A stretch of DNA of 64,000 nucleotides from CBDBES01 sp965204465 (GTDB lineage: Bacteria; Spirochaetota; Leptospiria; Turneriellales; CBDBES01), in the NCBI GenBank assembly GCA_965204465.1, contig OZ241995.1:620001-684000 (forward strand), read 5' to 3'. Positions 26,143 to 36,400 of this stretch are shown piece by piece; positions within the stretch are counted from its first letter, which is position 1; each line of letters starts with the position of its first letter. Below the pieces are notes generated by a model. It was not told where the DNA came from. It did not search any database and saw only the letters and a list, made by a program, of their open reading frames with translations. The position numbers and the translations under genes were made by a program.

Positions 26143-26561
26143 TCATTGCGATACTGGTGTCCAGGTTCCATTGTAAGGGTAACCGGGGTCTGAACAAATC
26201 ATTCCAGGGTCATCAATATCATCATTCAGAGCTTCAAAAACATGGAATTCAGAACCAAGCATGGAATCCATTGGAAGGCTACATGTGCCTATATTATCTC
26301 CTGAAACCTGTCCATAGTAGCAGGGATGCTATCAGTAGCAGGGATGCTATCAATTCGACAAAAGCTACTGTCTACCATAGTTGGTATATCAAAAAATTCA
26401 AAGCAGATGTCTATATAGTAGCAAGAACGAGAAAATATTGGAGTATTATCGCCTCCACTCTCTTCGTCTTCATTACTGCATGCGAATCCCAAGAGTGATA
26501 ATAACAAGACTGTCATTAGTATTCCCATTAACTTGTTCATTAATTTCCTCAATACAAACAT
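26143..26561 (-). pseudogene. Frameshifted small lipoprotein gene
   Basis: The frame starting at 26561 has a good ribosome site (AGGAGG, 8 bases upstream), a signal peptide and lipobox (LLSLLGFAC), then an acidic linker, and stops early after DRFQEII. Shifting frame near 26310 restores a coherent sequence: CYYGQVSGDNIGTC, then SLPMDSMLGSEFHVFEALND, ending GYPYNGTWTPVSQ and a stop at 26143. The two pieces share Cys-rich, Tyr/Gly-rich character. An 18-bp direct tandem duplication (unit agtagcagggatgctatc, plus strand, near 26317-26352) lies at the break and may mark the mutation. I read it as one lipoprotein of about 135 residues broken by a frameshift. A sequencing error is possible. Confidence 0.6.
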
Positions 26562-26667
26562 TATCATTTCCTCCTAAGTTTTATTCACCTGAAGCAGAGC
26601 ACTATACACCATACAATACAACTACCGGAAAATTTCAAGTCTTATTAAATTTTAGTAAATGAACCAG

Positions 26668-27147
26668 TCACCTCAATTCATGGCAACGGCCTGCAGTATT
26701 GTTTGTAATCCATCTTGAAGAGCTTAATACATCATTAAAATTAATAGGAAGTATATGATGACGAGTGAAATCGAAATTAGGATTTTCACTAGGACGACCA
26801 GTCCCGACCAGATTAATACATCCACCCTCAAAGTTTCGATGCTGATATAAACGATAGAGAACTCCACGAGGAATGCACCATCTACCCGAGGAAATTTTAT
26901 CATTAAAATCTTTATAACACCTATAATTAAAAATGCCACAGGCTGTACGAAATTTTTCGTCATGATAATTAGAAATTGTACCGCTACTGCTAATCCCTCT
27001 CCTGTTTACTACACGATTTCGGAAGTTGCGATCATGTAAAAATGAGAAATTTGTATAAAATGTGAACCAAGCTTGACTATGTCGCAAACAGGTTCCTGGG
27101 GCGGGTTGACAATTAATATTTATGTTATTTTCAGGATATCCATGATG
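26668..27147 (-). pseudogene. Beta/gamma-crystallin-like secreted protein, leader lost
   Basis: The open frame contains two repeats of a crystallin-like pattern: one ends FNDKISSGRW, the other reads VLYRLYQHRNFEGGCINLVG followed by FNDVLSSSRW. The pattern of Tyr/Phe, N-F-x-G and S-S-x-R-W is that of beta/gamma-crystallin Greek-key motifs, often calcium-binding. The frame is open back to a stop at 27148 (PENNININCQPAPGTC precedes the first ATG) but contains neither a start nor a signal peptide there. ATG at 27087 would give 139 residues without a leader. I infer a gene whose 5' end has decayed. The neighbouring lipoprotein gene is also broken. Confidence 0.45.
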
Positions 27148-27281
27148 TCATACTAAAAATGAAAGGAGTATAATTGCCCCCCAAAAGGTTTATTAAGCCG
27201 AAGTTTACGAACAGATCAATGAACCTAAAATGATGAAGACGCACCCGGGTGCACCGCTATTTTGTGGGAAGGTCAAGAATA

Positions 27282-27938
27282 TCACTCAAAGTATACTCCG
27301 ACACCTAAAGTAACAGAGAAAAAAAACGGGGCAAAAAATGAGCGGAGAGGCATTTCCTGAAAACCTATGTTCCCGAAGCAAGAAGGACATCCTCCACTTT
27401 CAAAGCCCGTCATACCAGAGATACGAACTTCATATTGATTCAATAATCTTATGCTTATTTCAAGCGCTTGCGAGAAAATTCCACCACGCAAGGAGGTTTT
27501 ATTAGTTTGTTCCATGAGCCTTATCTCTCTGGGGGATAGGGCAAGCTTGGGTCCGATACCAAGGTTCCATGAAATTTTCACAAGGTCAATTCTAAAGAAA
27601 AATTTGATCTCGAATAAAAAACTCAAATCAGTAAAAGCAACTACTTTAATTGGTTGCTTTTCTTCTGTAGTGTACCAGCTGGCCCAATGCTGCGACATGA
27701 AAACACTCGATTGAAGCGAAAACCAAGACAATAACTCAATTTCCCCATACAACCCTACCATAGGTCTGATTGAAGTTTCAAACTCTATTTCGTCAAAAAT
27801 AGTTCTTTCGTCATGCTCGTAAGTATAGTAAGCACCAGATTTAGCTCCTCCGAAAGTACCTAACGAGAAAGGAAACGAATAAGCGGCCCCGGCGAACCAT
27901 AAAAAAGACAAACTGATAAGAAAATATTTCATGAGCAA
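27282..27938 (-). CDS. Outer-membrane beta-barrel-type protein, unknown function
   Basis: A protein of 218 residues with a clear signal peptide (residues 1-21, cleavage near AYS-FPF). The mature part alternates polar and hydrophobic residues in strands of about ten (SIRPMVGLYGEIELLSWFSL, VVAFTDLSFLFEIKFFFRID) and ends in an aromatic-containing strand FFFSVTLGVGVYFE. This is the layout of an eight-stranded barrel. It contains one CPSC pair near residue 185. I do not recognise a family. The two genes downstream on the same strand are both damaged. Confidence 0.6.
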   Translation of the reverse strand: MLMKYFLISLSFLWFAGAAYSFPFSLGTFGGAKSGAYYTYEHDERTIFDEIEFETSIRPMVGLYGEIELLSWFSLQSSVFMSQHWASWYTTEEKQPIKVVAFTDLSFLFEIKFFFRIDLVKISWNLGIGPKLALSPREIRLMEQTNKTSLRGGIFSQALEISIRLLNQYEVRISGMTGFESGGCPSCFGNIGFQEMPLRSFFAPFFFSVTLGVGVYFE

Positions 27939-28026
27939 ATTTTGTATTGGTCAGAATCCCGATCTCACGTGGGGGAGAAATGCGTAAGAGTGCCTATAAC
28001 GGTAACGAATGGGATAAAGAAATATG

Positions 28027-28100
28027 CGCGCCCGGAGGGATTCGAACCCCCGACACACGGATTCGAAGTCCGATGCTCTATCCAACTGAGCTACGGGCGC
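28027..28100 (-). tRNA. tRNA-Arg (anticodon TCG)
   Basis: The minus strand folds as a full cloverleaf: acceptor stem GCGCCCG/CGGGCGC, D arm with AGCTCAGTTGGATAGAGC, anticodon stem TCGGA/TCCGT with loop CTTCGAA, and T arm GGGGG-TTCGAAT-CCCTC. Discriminator base is G; no CCA is encoded. The anticodon TCG reads CGN arginine codons. Confidence 0.95.
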
Positions 28101-28147
28101 CTTTAGATTAAGTTTATTTAAAATAGACTTTCTCTGAGGATTTATTG

Positions 28148-28221
28148 GGTGAACGACGGGGATCGAACCCGCGACCACAGGAACCACAATCCTGAGCTCT
28201 ACCGACTGAGCTACGTTCACC
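28148..28221 (-). tRNA. tRNA-His (anticodon GTG)
   Basis: Minus-strand cloverleaf with acceptor GTGAACG/CGTTCAC, anticodon stem CAGGA/TCCTG and loop TTGTGGT (anticodon GTG), and T loop TTCGATC. The extra G at position -1 faces a C at the discriminator position, the identity mark of histidine tRNA. CCA is not encoded. It lies 47 bases from tRNA-Arg on the same strand, so they are likely co-transcribed. Confidence 0.96.
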
Positions 28222-28375
28222 ATCTGGATAATTGATTTTGCATTAGCTTTATGCATTTTCAAAGCATTTTCAAAAATACATTAGCGCCTTTTGAATAAGA
28301 ATTGTTATGTCGTCAAGATATTTAGTTTTTATTCAGCAATGGATTGCCAGGCATCCATGGAATTCTATGTTATGC

Positions 28376-29701
28376 TCACGACTCAAATCTGGTTAAAACA
28401 GAATAACCATGCTCATCAAAAAGGCCTTCTACCTGACTCATGATAGAAATAAATTCTTTAGCGTTTTGAAGACCTTCTTTACTACATTTTTGATATGTTA
28501 TTCTGCGATAAAAAGAATGAACACTTACTCCGGAGGAAAATCTCGCCGCGCGATTAGTGGGTAATATATGATTTGTACCAGAATAATAATCCCCTAAAGC
28601 AACGGGGGAATATTCTCCCAGGAAAATACTTCCTGCACAATTAATTTTAGATAATATTTCTTCATCGTTTTGTACCTGTATTTCTAAATGTTCAGGAGCA
28701 AAATCATTTGAAAAAGAAACCGCCTCTTCTAAGGAATCGACTAAGAAAATATGGCCATTCTTTTGAATAGCCTTCATCGTTACCTCTTTTCTATCCGAAT
28801 CTCTGTTTTGTATGGCATTTTCTAGCTCTTCTGCGGTTTTAACAGCAATTTCTTCACTAGTGCATAGTAGAATAGAAACGGCATCCTCATCATGTTCTGC
28901 TTGTGCTAAAAGATCATGGGCCAGATATCTCGGATTTGCTTTTTCATCCGCAATAATAATCACCTCTGAAGGACCAGCAAAAGAATCAATTCCACATAGA
29001 TTGCGGGATGATGCAAATAGCTTTGCAGCGGCTACATATTTATTGCCAGGACCATATACAAAATCCACCTGATCTAAATTCAATTCTTCTATACCCGTTA
29101 GCATGGCCAAAATAGACTGAGCCCCGCCAGACTGCAATAAATAGTCAACACCACCCATATAAGAAATTGCTCTAACTACTTTTGAAACTATCTTATTTTT
29201 TGGATCAGGAGGAGTGATCACAGTGATATTTTTTACCCCCGCAATAGAAGCGGGAATGCTGCCCATTAATACTGTAGAAGGATATAGCGCCTTGCCTCCG
29301 GGCACATACAATGCAACAGAATCAAATGGCTGAAATTTAAACCCAAGAGTTATCCCCTTTATATTTGTCTCAAAACCATGGGGTTTTTGCCTTGAATGAA
29401 ATTCATGAATATTTTGATATGCCTTTTCAAAGGCATCCAGCACTTCTGGTTGTTCCTTTTTTAACTCTGCATGATCTTTTTCCAAATCCTCTCTGGTCAA
29501 TAGAATAGGATCCGCTACAAATCCATCCCATTTCTGGTTATATTTTTTAATTGCATTCAAAGGAGATTCACATACTTCTTTATACAAAGGATGGATTACA
29601 TTATCCAGTATACTTTCCAGTTTAATGGAAGAACGTCGTATGATATGCAACTTTTCTTTAGAAGATAAACTTTTTAATTCTATTGTCTCTAAGATAGGCA
29701 T
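28376..29701 (-). CDS. hisD: Histidinol dehydrogenase
   Basis: A protein of 441 residues, the normal length. Motifs include YVPGGKALYPSTVLM, VYGPGNKYVAAAK, IDSFAGPSEVIIIAD, LAQAEHDEDA (zinc ligands), FAPEHLEIQ (catalytic Glu-His) and SGTNHILPT. It carries out the last two oxidation steps of histidine synthesis, from histidinol to histidine, with NAD. It starts one base after icd ends. No other his genes are in the window. Confidence 0.97.
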   Translation of the reverse strand: MPILETIELKSLSSKEKLHIIRRSSIKLESILDNVIHPLYKEVCESPLNAIKKYNQKWDGFVADPILLTREDLEKDHAELKKEQPEVLDAFEKAYQNIHEFHSRQKPHGFETNIKGITLGFKFQPFDSVALYVPGGKALYPSTVLMGSIPASIAGVKNITVITPPDPKNKIVSKVVRAISYMGGVDYLLQSGGAQSILAMLTGIEELNLDQVDFVYGPGNKYVAAAKLFASSRNLCGIDSFAGPSEVIIIADEKANPRYLAHDLLAQAEHDEDAVSILLCTSEEIAVKTAEELENAIQNRDSDRKEVTMKAIQKNGHIFLVDSLEEAVSFSNDFAPEHLEIQVQNDEEILSKINCAGSIFLGEYSPVALGDYYSGTNHILPTNRAARFSSGVSVHSFYRRITYQKCSKEGLQNAKEFISIMSQVEGLFDEHGYSVLTRFES

Positions 29702-29702
29702 T

Positions 29703-30956
29703 CTATGACATATTCTGGATCAATGCATCTCCAAATTCGGAACACTTTAGTTCTTTAGTACCATCCATTAATCGGGCAAAATCGTATGTTACCGTTTTCT
29801 TTTGAATTGTTTTTTGCATTGCTTCTATGATCTTATCTGCCGCTTCTCCCCAGCCTAAATATCTTAACATCATTTCCCCGGATAAAATAAGAGAAGATGG
29901 GTTTGCCTTGTCCTGACCGGCATATTTAGGAGCAGTGCCATGAGTGGCTTCAAACATAGCGATTCCTGTTTCATAATTGATATTTGCACCAGGGGCAATT
30001 CCAATTCCGCCAACCTGCGCCGCCAAAGCGTCTGAAATATAGTCTCCGTTCAAATTCAATGTAGCGATCACATCATATTCCGCTGGACGGGTCAATATTT
30101 GCTGCAAAAAAGCATCTGCGATCACATCCTTGATCAATATCTTGTCTTTAGGAGGACTACCACCGCATTCTTCCCATGAAATACAATTGTCCGGAAAAAA
30201 TTCTTTACCTGCTTCGTATCCCCAGGATCTGAAATAGCCTTCCGTAAATTTCATAATATTCCCTTTATGAACCAATGTGACTGATTTTCGGTTATGATCA
30301 ATAGCATATTGCAATGCTGCTTTCACCAAACGCTTTGTACCTTCTTCAGAAATAGGCTTAATTCCATAAGAAACGGTGTCGGGGAATCGTACTTTTTGAA
30401 TTTGGCCTAATTTTTTAATTAAATCAGAAACCTGATCAGCCTCTTTAGAACCAGCACCAAATTCAATCCCCGCATATATATCCTCTGTATTTTCACGGAA
30501 TATGACCATGTCGATCAGTGAGGGGTTTTTAATAGGAGAAGGAACTCCTTCGAAATAAACGACTGGCCTTTGGCATACATATAGATCTAGCTTCTGTCTG
30601 ATGGCTACATTTAAGGAACGGATTCCGCCCCCTACGGGAGTCGTCATGGGACCTTTGATCCCGACCTTAAATTCTTTAAGGGCTTCCAATAATTCATCTG
30701 GAAGCCATGTATCTTTATCATACATTATATTTGCCTTTTCTCCGGCGTATACTTCCATCCAACTGATCTTTCTTTGGTCTCCATAAGCCTTTTCTACCGC
30801 TGCATCAAATACTCTTCTGGCAACTACCCAAAGATCAGGTCCAATGCCATCTCCTTCGATGAATGGAATGATCGGTTTGTCAGGAGTAAGAATTTCTTTC
30901 TGTTGTACGGATATTTTTTCACCAATTTGAGGTATTTTTATTTGATTATATGTCAT
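29703..30956 (-). CDS. icd: Isocitrate dehydrogenase (NADP+)
   Basis: A protein of 417 residues, closely following the Escherichia coli type: PIIPFIEGDGIGPDLW, KISWMEVYAGEKA, GPMTTPVGGGIRSLNVAIRQ (the phosphorylatable Ser loop), FRENTEDIYAGIEF, LVHKGNIMKFTEG, NGDYISDALAAQVGGIG and the NADP-type ATHGTAPKYAGQDKANPSS, then YDFARLM. It converts isocitrate to 2-oxoglutarate in the TCA cycle. The gene is upstream of hisD with a 1-base gap, an unusual pairing. The divergent pckA starts 54 bases away, so a shared regulatory space is likely. Confidence 0.97.
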   Translation of the reverse strand: MTYNQIKIPQIGEKISVQQKEILTPDKPIIPFIEGDGIGPDLWVVARRVFDAAVEKAYGDQRKISWMEVYAGEKANIMYDKDTWLPDELLEALKEFKVGIKGPMTTPVGGGIRSLNVAIRQKLDLYVCQRPVVYFEGVPSPIKNPSLIDMVIFRENTEDIYAGIEFGAGSKEADQVSDLIKKLGQIQKVRFPDTVSYGIKPISEEGTKRLVKAALQYAIDHNRKSVTLVHKGNIMKFTEGYFRSWGYEAGKEFFPDNCISWEECGGSPPKDKILIKDVIADAFLQQILTRPAEYDVIATLNLNGDYISDALAAQVGGIGIAPGANINYETGIAMFEATHGTAPKYAGQDKANPSSLILSGEMMLRYLGWGEAADKIIEAMQKTIQKKTVTYDFARLMDGTKELKCSEFGDALIQNMS

Positions 30957-31010
30957 ATAACCAAAAATTAATTACTCGACATGAAGTAAATCATAAAGAA
31001 GTAGGTAGTT

Positions 31011-32600
31011 ATGAAAACTTATGGAATTGTAAATACCAACCATCCTGTTTTTCCAGAAGATGGCCAAAAAGATCAATATTGGAATCTTTCTCCTGCCGAG
31101 TTAGTAGAAATGGCAGTCAAAAATAATGAAGGCATTCTGTCTAAATACGGTTGTTTTTGCGTAAAAACCGGTAAATACACGGGCAGATCTGCAAAAGATA
31201 AATACACGGTAGTTTATCCAGATATAGAAGATAAAATATGGTATGGGGAGGCAAATAATCGGATTTCTATCCAAGAAGCAGATAAGATATTTGAGCAAGT
31301 GAAAAATTATCTTAAAGAAAAAAAACTTTTTATAAGAGATTGCTATGCTGTGGCGGATAAAGAAAATAGATTGATCGTCCGTGCGATCACAGAAACAGCC
31401 TGGCATAATTTATTCGCATCCAGTATGTTCATTATGCCAAATCCAAAAAAAGTTACAAAACTGGTTCCTAACTTTACCATTTATCATGCCCCTTCTTTAA
31501 AATTAGATCCATCAAAATACGGTCTGCGTTCAGAAGCTTTTGTTATCATTGACCTAAAGAAGCATGTTATCATGATCGGGGGAACTTCTTATGCAGGAGA
31601 GATGAAAAAATCTGTTTTTTCTATTCTAAATTATATACTTCCACAAAAAAATATAATAACCATGCATTGTTCTGCAAATATAGGCAAAAAAAATGATGTA
31701 GCCATATTTTTTGGGCTTTCTGGTACAGGGAAAACAACTCTTTCTTCGGAGAAGGAACGCATATTGATTGGAGATGATGAACATGGTTGGTCTGATAAAG
31801 GTATCTTTAATCTGGAAGGAGGATGCTATGCGAAAATGATTCGATTATCTTCCAGAGCCGAACCAGAAATATATGCCACTACCAGAAAGTTTGGAACAAT
31901 TCTGGAAAATGTAATCTTAGATGATGATTCCAGAGATATTGATTTTGACGATGATTCCATTACCGAAAATACAAGAGGAGCATATCCCTTAACCCATCTT
32001 GATAACATTTTTTTGGGAGGAAGGGCTCGTCATGCTTCTACTATTATAATGCTAACTGCCGATGCATTTGGTGTATTACCTCTTATTTCTAAATTGACAG
32101 AGGGGCAGGCCATGTATCATTTTATTTCTGGTTATACGGCTAAGTTAGCGGGTACAGAATTAGGTATTATTAAACCAGTTGCTACCTTTAGCGCTTGTTT
32201 TGGGGGGCCATTCATGCTATTAAAACCAATGGCTTATGCGAAATTACTCAAGGAAAAAATTAAGGATCATGATGCAAAAGTATTCCTGGTCAATACCGGT
32301 TGGATCAGAGGCCCCTATGGAGTAGGGCATAGGATCAATATCCGGGATACGCGTACTATCATTCATAGTATTTTAGACGGCACTCTGAAAAGAGTAGAGT
32401 GGACCAAAGAACCATATTTTAATCTACAAATTCCCCTTACATGCCCCAGTGTCGATCCTGTTATATTAGATCCAATCCAGTCATGGGCAGATAAAGAAAA
32501 ATATAAGGAATCTGCAGAAAATCTGAAAAAAGCATTTAGAGAAAATTTTAAATCTTATGAGGCAGAAGTTTCGGATGAGGTAAAAGATGCGGCTATATGA
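31011..32600 (+). CDS. pckA: Phosphoenolpyruvate carboxykinase (ATP)
   Basis: A protein of 529 residues with all expected sites: TGKYTGRSAKDKY, MHCSANIG, FFGLSGTGKTTLS (P-loop), LIGDDEHGWSDKGIFNLEGGCYAK (metal and kinase-2 motifs), ENTRGAYPL and TGWIRGPYGVGHRI. It converts oxaloacetate and ATP to PEP in gluconeogenesis. An AAGTAGGTAG ribosome region precedes the start. It overlaps rdgB by 4 bases. A small, diverged copy of its C-terminal coding region occurs near 33380 (see there). Confidence 0.97.
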   Translation: MKTYGIVNTNHPVFPEDGQKDQYWNLSPAELVEMAVKNNEGILSKYGCFCVKTGKYTGRSAKDKYTVVYPDIEDKIWYGEANNRISIQEADKIFEQVKNYLKEKKLFIRDCYAVADKENRLIVRAITETAWHNLFASSMFIMPNPKKVTKLVPNFTIYHAPSLKLDPSKYGLRSEAFVIIDLKKHVIMIGGTSYAGEMKKSVFSILNYILPQKNIITMHCSANIGKKNDVAIFFGLSGTGKTTLSSEKERILIGDDEHGWSDKGIFNLEGGCYAKMIRLSSRAEPEIYATTRKFGTILENVILDDDSRDIDFDDDSITENTRGAYPLTHLDNIFLGGRARHASTIIMLTADAFGVLPLISKLTEGQAMYHFISGYTAKLAGTELGIIKPVATFSACFGGPFMLLKPMAYAKLLKEKIKDHDAKVFLVNTGWIRGPYGVGHRINIRDTRTIIHSILDGTLKRVEWTKEPYFNLQIPLTCPSVDPVILDPIQSWADKEKYKESAENLKKAFRENFKSYEAEVSDEVKDAAI

Positions 32601-33202
32601 CCATCTTTTTAGCAACGGAGAATCCTAATAAAAAAGAAGAAATTTTTGATATATTTAAGAAGAACAAAGAATTAGGAATAGAACTTATCTCTTTGTCTGG
32701 CCTTCCATTGTCCCTTCAAAAAAAATTCAATCCCAAAGAGAACAAAGATACATTTTTAGAAAACGCCCGAATAAAAGCAGAGTGCTTAGTAAAACTTGTA
32801 AAGAAAAATGTACTTTCTGAAGATTCTGGCTTGGTAGTACCTGCTCTGAACGGCAGGCCAGGAATACATTCCAACAGATATGGTAAAAATGATGAAGAAA
32901 GGATAAACAGATTATTAGCGGAAATGTCTCTTTTGAAGAAGGAACAGCGAAAGGCATGGTTCATTACCTGTGTATGCTATATGGATCAATACAAGAATAG
33001 TTCTTTTTTTCTGGGTAGAGTAGAAGGAAATATTTCTACTGAACCTAAGGGGGATTATGGTTTTGGTTATGACCCTATTTTCTATTATCCTCCTTATCAA
33101 AAATGCTTTGGCGAGGTCCCTAAAAAAATGAAACAAAGGGTAAGCCATAGAGCAAAGGCCATTGGGAAACTAATGGATCACTTAAAGATCGTCCGTCTGT
33201 AA
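32597..33202 (+). CDS. rdgB: XTP/dITP pyrophosphatase (RdgB/HAM1)
   Basis: A protein of 201 residues. Family motifs: FLATENPNKKEEIFDIF (substrate loop), TFLENARIKAE, LSEDSGLVVPALNGRPGIHSNRYG, EGNISTEPKGDYGFGYDPIFYYP and SHRAKAIGKL. It hydrolyses non-canonical purine triphosphates to keep them out of DNA and RNA. Its ATGA start overlaps pckA, so they are co-expressed. Confidence 0.95.
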   Translation: MTIFLATENPNKKEEIFDIFKKNKELGIELISLSGLPLSLQKKFNPKENKDTFLENARIKAECLVKLVKKNVLSEDSGLVVPALNGRPGIHSNRYGKNDEERINRLLAEMSLLKKEQRKAWFITCVCYMDQYKNSSFFLGRVEGNISTEPKGDYGFGYDPIFYYPPYQKCFGEVPKKMKQRVSHRAKAIGKLMDHLKIVRL

Positions 33203-33205
33203 ATT

Positions 33206-33418
33206 CTTCAATACCCGATAATGATGCGTATTCAGAGCTGCCCGTAATAGAATGACTCAATGTAAGTCTGGAGTTTTCTCCTAAAATAGTATTGATTCAA
33301 TAAATTTAGAGCTTAAATGGCACTAAATTTAATTCTATTTGTAAAAAAATATTTTATAGAGTGTCAATCAAAAAAAATAGTGTTGATCCTGCTATATTGA
33401 ATCCAATCCAAAAAACCC
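33206..33418. repeat. Scar of duplicated fragments (lipoprotein repeat, lipoprotein upstream region, pckA tail)
   Basis: The 235-base gap between rdgB and the large lipoprotein holds three pieces of nearby sequence. Bases 33206-33286 resemble one internal repeat of the lipoprotein gene (compare around 36195-36260). Bases 33292-33380 resemble that gene's own upstream region at 37105-37195, including ATTCAATAAATTTAGAGC. Bases 33379-33415 resemble the pckA segment encoding VDPVILDPIQ (around 32450). None is a gene. They look like the remains of a duplication or recombination. Confidence 0.65.
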
Positions 33419-33437
33419 ATGTAGAATATTGAGTTTA

Positions 33438-36400
33438 TTAAGGAGTAGTAGGTGCTTTTAGAGTAGGATATGCAGCAGTATCGGTGAAATCCCATATAGC
33501 GGGGTCCCATCCAAAGAAAACAGTTGGGTTTGCATTATCGCAAGTAGTTGACGAGCTAGGAGTATTCGAACTGCTTTGTAGAATAGCAGTCGTAAATCTT
33601 CCGATACAAGTTCTGATAGTTTCGCTGTGACTATCACCTATAATATTAGTAATACCAGTAGTAGTTGTATCATAATAGCTGTTTCTTACTGTAAGGCTAC
33701 CGACGACACCTAACTTTTCTGTCCGGCCTATTAATCCCCCTCGAAAGTTTCTATTGGAAATCATATTCCCGTTATATATTGCAGAAGAGGTAACAGTGCC
33801 TGTGGAATAACTATTATTCACTTCAGACGATCCAGTTCGCGTTAGAATACGGCCCACCAAACCGCCTGCATAGCAGGCAGCAGAGTTCTGAACTCGGGGT
33901 TCTTCAGAAGCGATACGATTCGTTCTCTCGGCTTTGCATGTAATAGTACAATTAGAATAGGAGTTAGATATAGTGCCTCCGTTTTGATTACCTCCTACCA
34001 GACCACCTGCAAAAGCATCATTATAAGTTTTAACCGAAGAATCACTAGTTGTACTAGATGCAATAGTACCTGTTGTATAAATGCCTGTGATCGTACCCCC
34101 TGTATTCCACCCTGCCAAAGCGCCTACATAAATCGCACCGTGATTATCTACAGAAGTAGTAATGGAGGCTGTTATGTTCACATTTATAATACCCATATTC
34201 TTTACAGTAGATCCACTTCCTATGAGTCCAAAAAGACCTGCCTGCACTCCACGTGATGTCACTTGCAGATTCATCCTGAGGCCACTTATTGTATGCCCCT
34301 TTCCGTCTAAACTGCCTATAAAGGGTTGATTGTCATCGCGTTCATTGTTGCCAGCATCATGGCATACACCGTCTGAACCGCAATTCCCGATGGGTTGAAA
34401 ACCAGTACATGTACCTGCAATTGCAGGATAATGGCATGCATTGGTGGGAACTAAAGCTGCATTTATATCGTGGCCTAATTCATAGTGCGCGCCTAGATTA
34501 TCCTTTATTGCCTGTAATTGTATTGCATTACATATTATGAATGGATCGATTTCTGTTCCATCACCATAATCCCCTCCAAAACCTTCTTTTGTTCCAGAAT
34601 TCGATTGTTTGCATACATTAGAAGGAGTAGGAATGGGCATTGGCATTGAAGCAGTTTCCTGTTCTACAAAGTTTATGGTTAGATTTGCAATACTCAATAA
34701 TGTGTATTCACGACTACCTGTAATAGAATGACTCAATGTAAGTACGGAATTTCCTACAAAATCATCATTATCAACAACGCCAAGAGTAACCGTTTGGGGA
34801 ACATCCCATGCATTTGCTCCTCCAGCAGGCGTGAAGGTGAAACTGGAATGGGAAATGCCCACATTAGGATGAGATGGGAGGTTGAATGCAATAACTACAT
34901 TGCCATTTTGAGGTGCTGCATTCAATACAATGCTATATGTATAATTAGCATTTGTTCCTTCCGTAAGAGTGATAGAACTGGGTAGATCCATATTTGTTGA
35001 GGTCCTTACAATTAATTCTGGAAGAGGTGCTGGATCATTTTCCATAAAATTTAGGCTTATATCGATATCCGGCAATGATGCATATTCAGAGCTAGAGCTG
35101 GCTGCAATAGAATGACTTAATGTAAGTGTGGAATCTCCTAAATAAACAGTATCATCAACAACAGTCAAAGTAACTGGTTGGGGTACATTCCATGCATTTG
35201 CCCCTCCAGCTGTGAAGGTAATGGTGGAAGGGGAAATGCTCACATTAGGATGAGGTGCGAGGCTGATTGCAACCTCTACATCACCGCTTTGGGGTTCTAT
35301 ATTTAGTTTAATGGTATATTGAACCATAGCATTAACTTCAGGAACAGGGATAGGCACAGTTTCGGATAAAATATTCCCATCAGGTAAGGTCTGTAAAACT
35401 AATCCTGGAAGAGGTACTGAATCATTTTCTACAAAATTTATGTTTATATTGATATCCGACAATGCTTCGAATTCAGGGCTACCTGTAGCGGAATGACTCA
35501 ATGTAAGTGTGGAATTTCCTACATAGTCATCATCATTAACAATAGTTAGAGTAACCGTTTGGGCCATATTCCATTCGTTGGGCTCGAAGGTAATGACGGA
35601 AGGGGAAACGCTGACATTAGGATGAGGTGCGAGGCTGATTTCAATCACTACATTGCCGCTTTGGGGTTTTCCATTCAATCTAATGGCGTATTGCTGATTA
35701 TCAGGATTATCTTCGTCAGCATCGAGAGTGCTGGGTAGAATTAGCCTATCAGGTAAGGTCTCTAAAATTAATTCTGGTATTTCATCGTCTACAAAATTTA
35801 TGTTTATATCGATATCCGACAATGCTTCGTATTCAGGGCTACCTGTAGCGGAATGACTCAATGTAAGTGCGGAAGTTCCTACATAAATATCATCATTAGA
35901 AACGGTAATAGTAACTAGTTGGGGTACATTCCATGCATTTGATCCTTGACCAGTTGTGAAGGTGATGCTGGAAGGGGAAACGCTTACATTAGGATGAGGA
36001 GTAGGGAGGGAGCTGATTGCAACCACTACATTGCCATCCTGGGGTTCTGCATTCAATCTAACGGTATATTCATGGGTAGCATCCATTCCTTCCGTAAGTG
36101 TAATAGGGTTAGTATCTAGAACTAATCCTGCTATGCCGGGAGCAGGAATTGGGTCATCTTCTATAAAATTTATCCTTAGATCAGTACCGGTATTCGGCAA
36201 TGATGCGTATTCAGAGCTGCCACTAATGGAATAACTCACTGTAAGTGTGGAATTTCCTACATAAATATCATCATCAGAAACAGTAAGAGTAACTGTTTTG
36301 GGTACATTCCATGCATTTGATCCTGGACCAGGTGTGAAGGTGATGCTGAGAGGAGAAATACTTACATTAAAATGATCATCGAGGTCGACTGTAATCTCTA

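Noticed and set aside
27951..28262. Minus-strand open frame of 103 codons over the tRNA pair
   Set aside because: The frame runs straight through both tRNA genes; cloverleaf folding explains the sequence fully.
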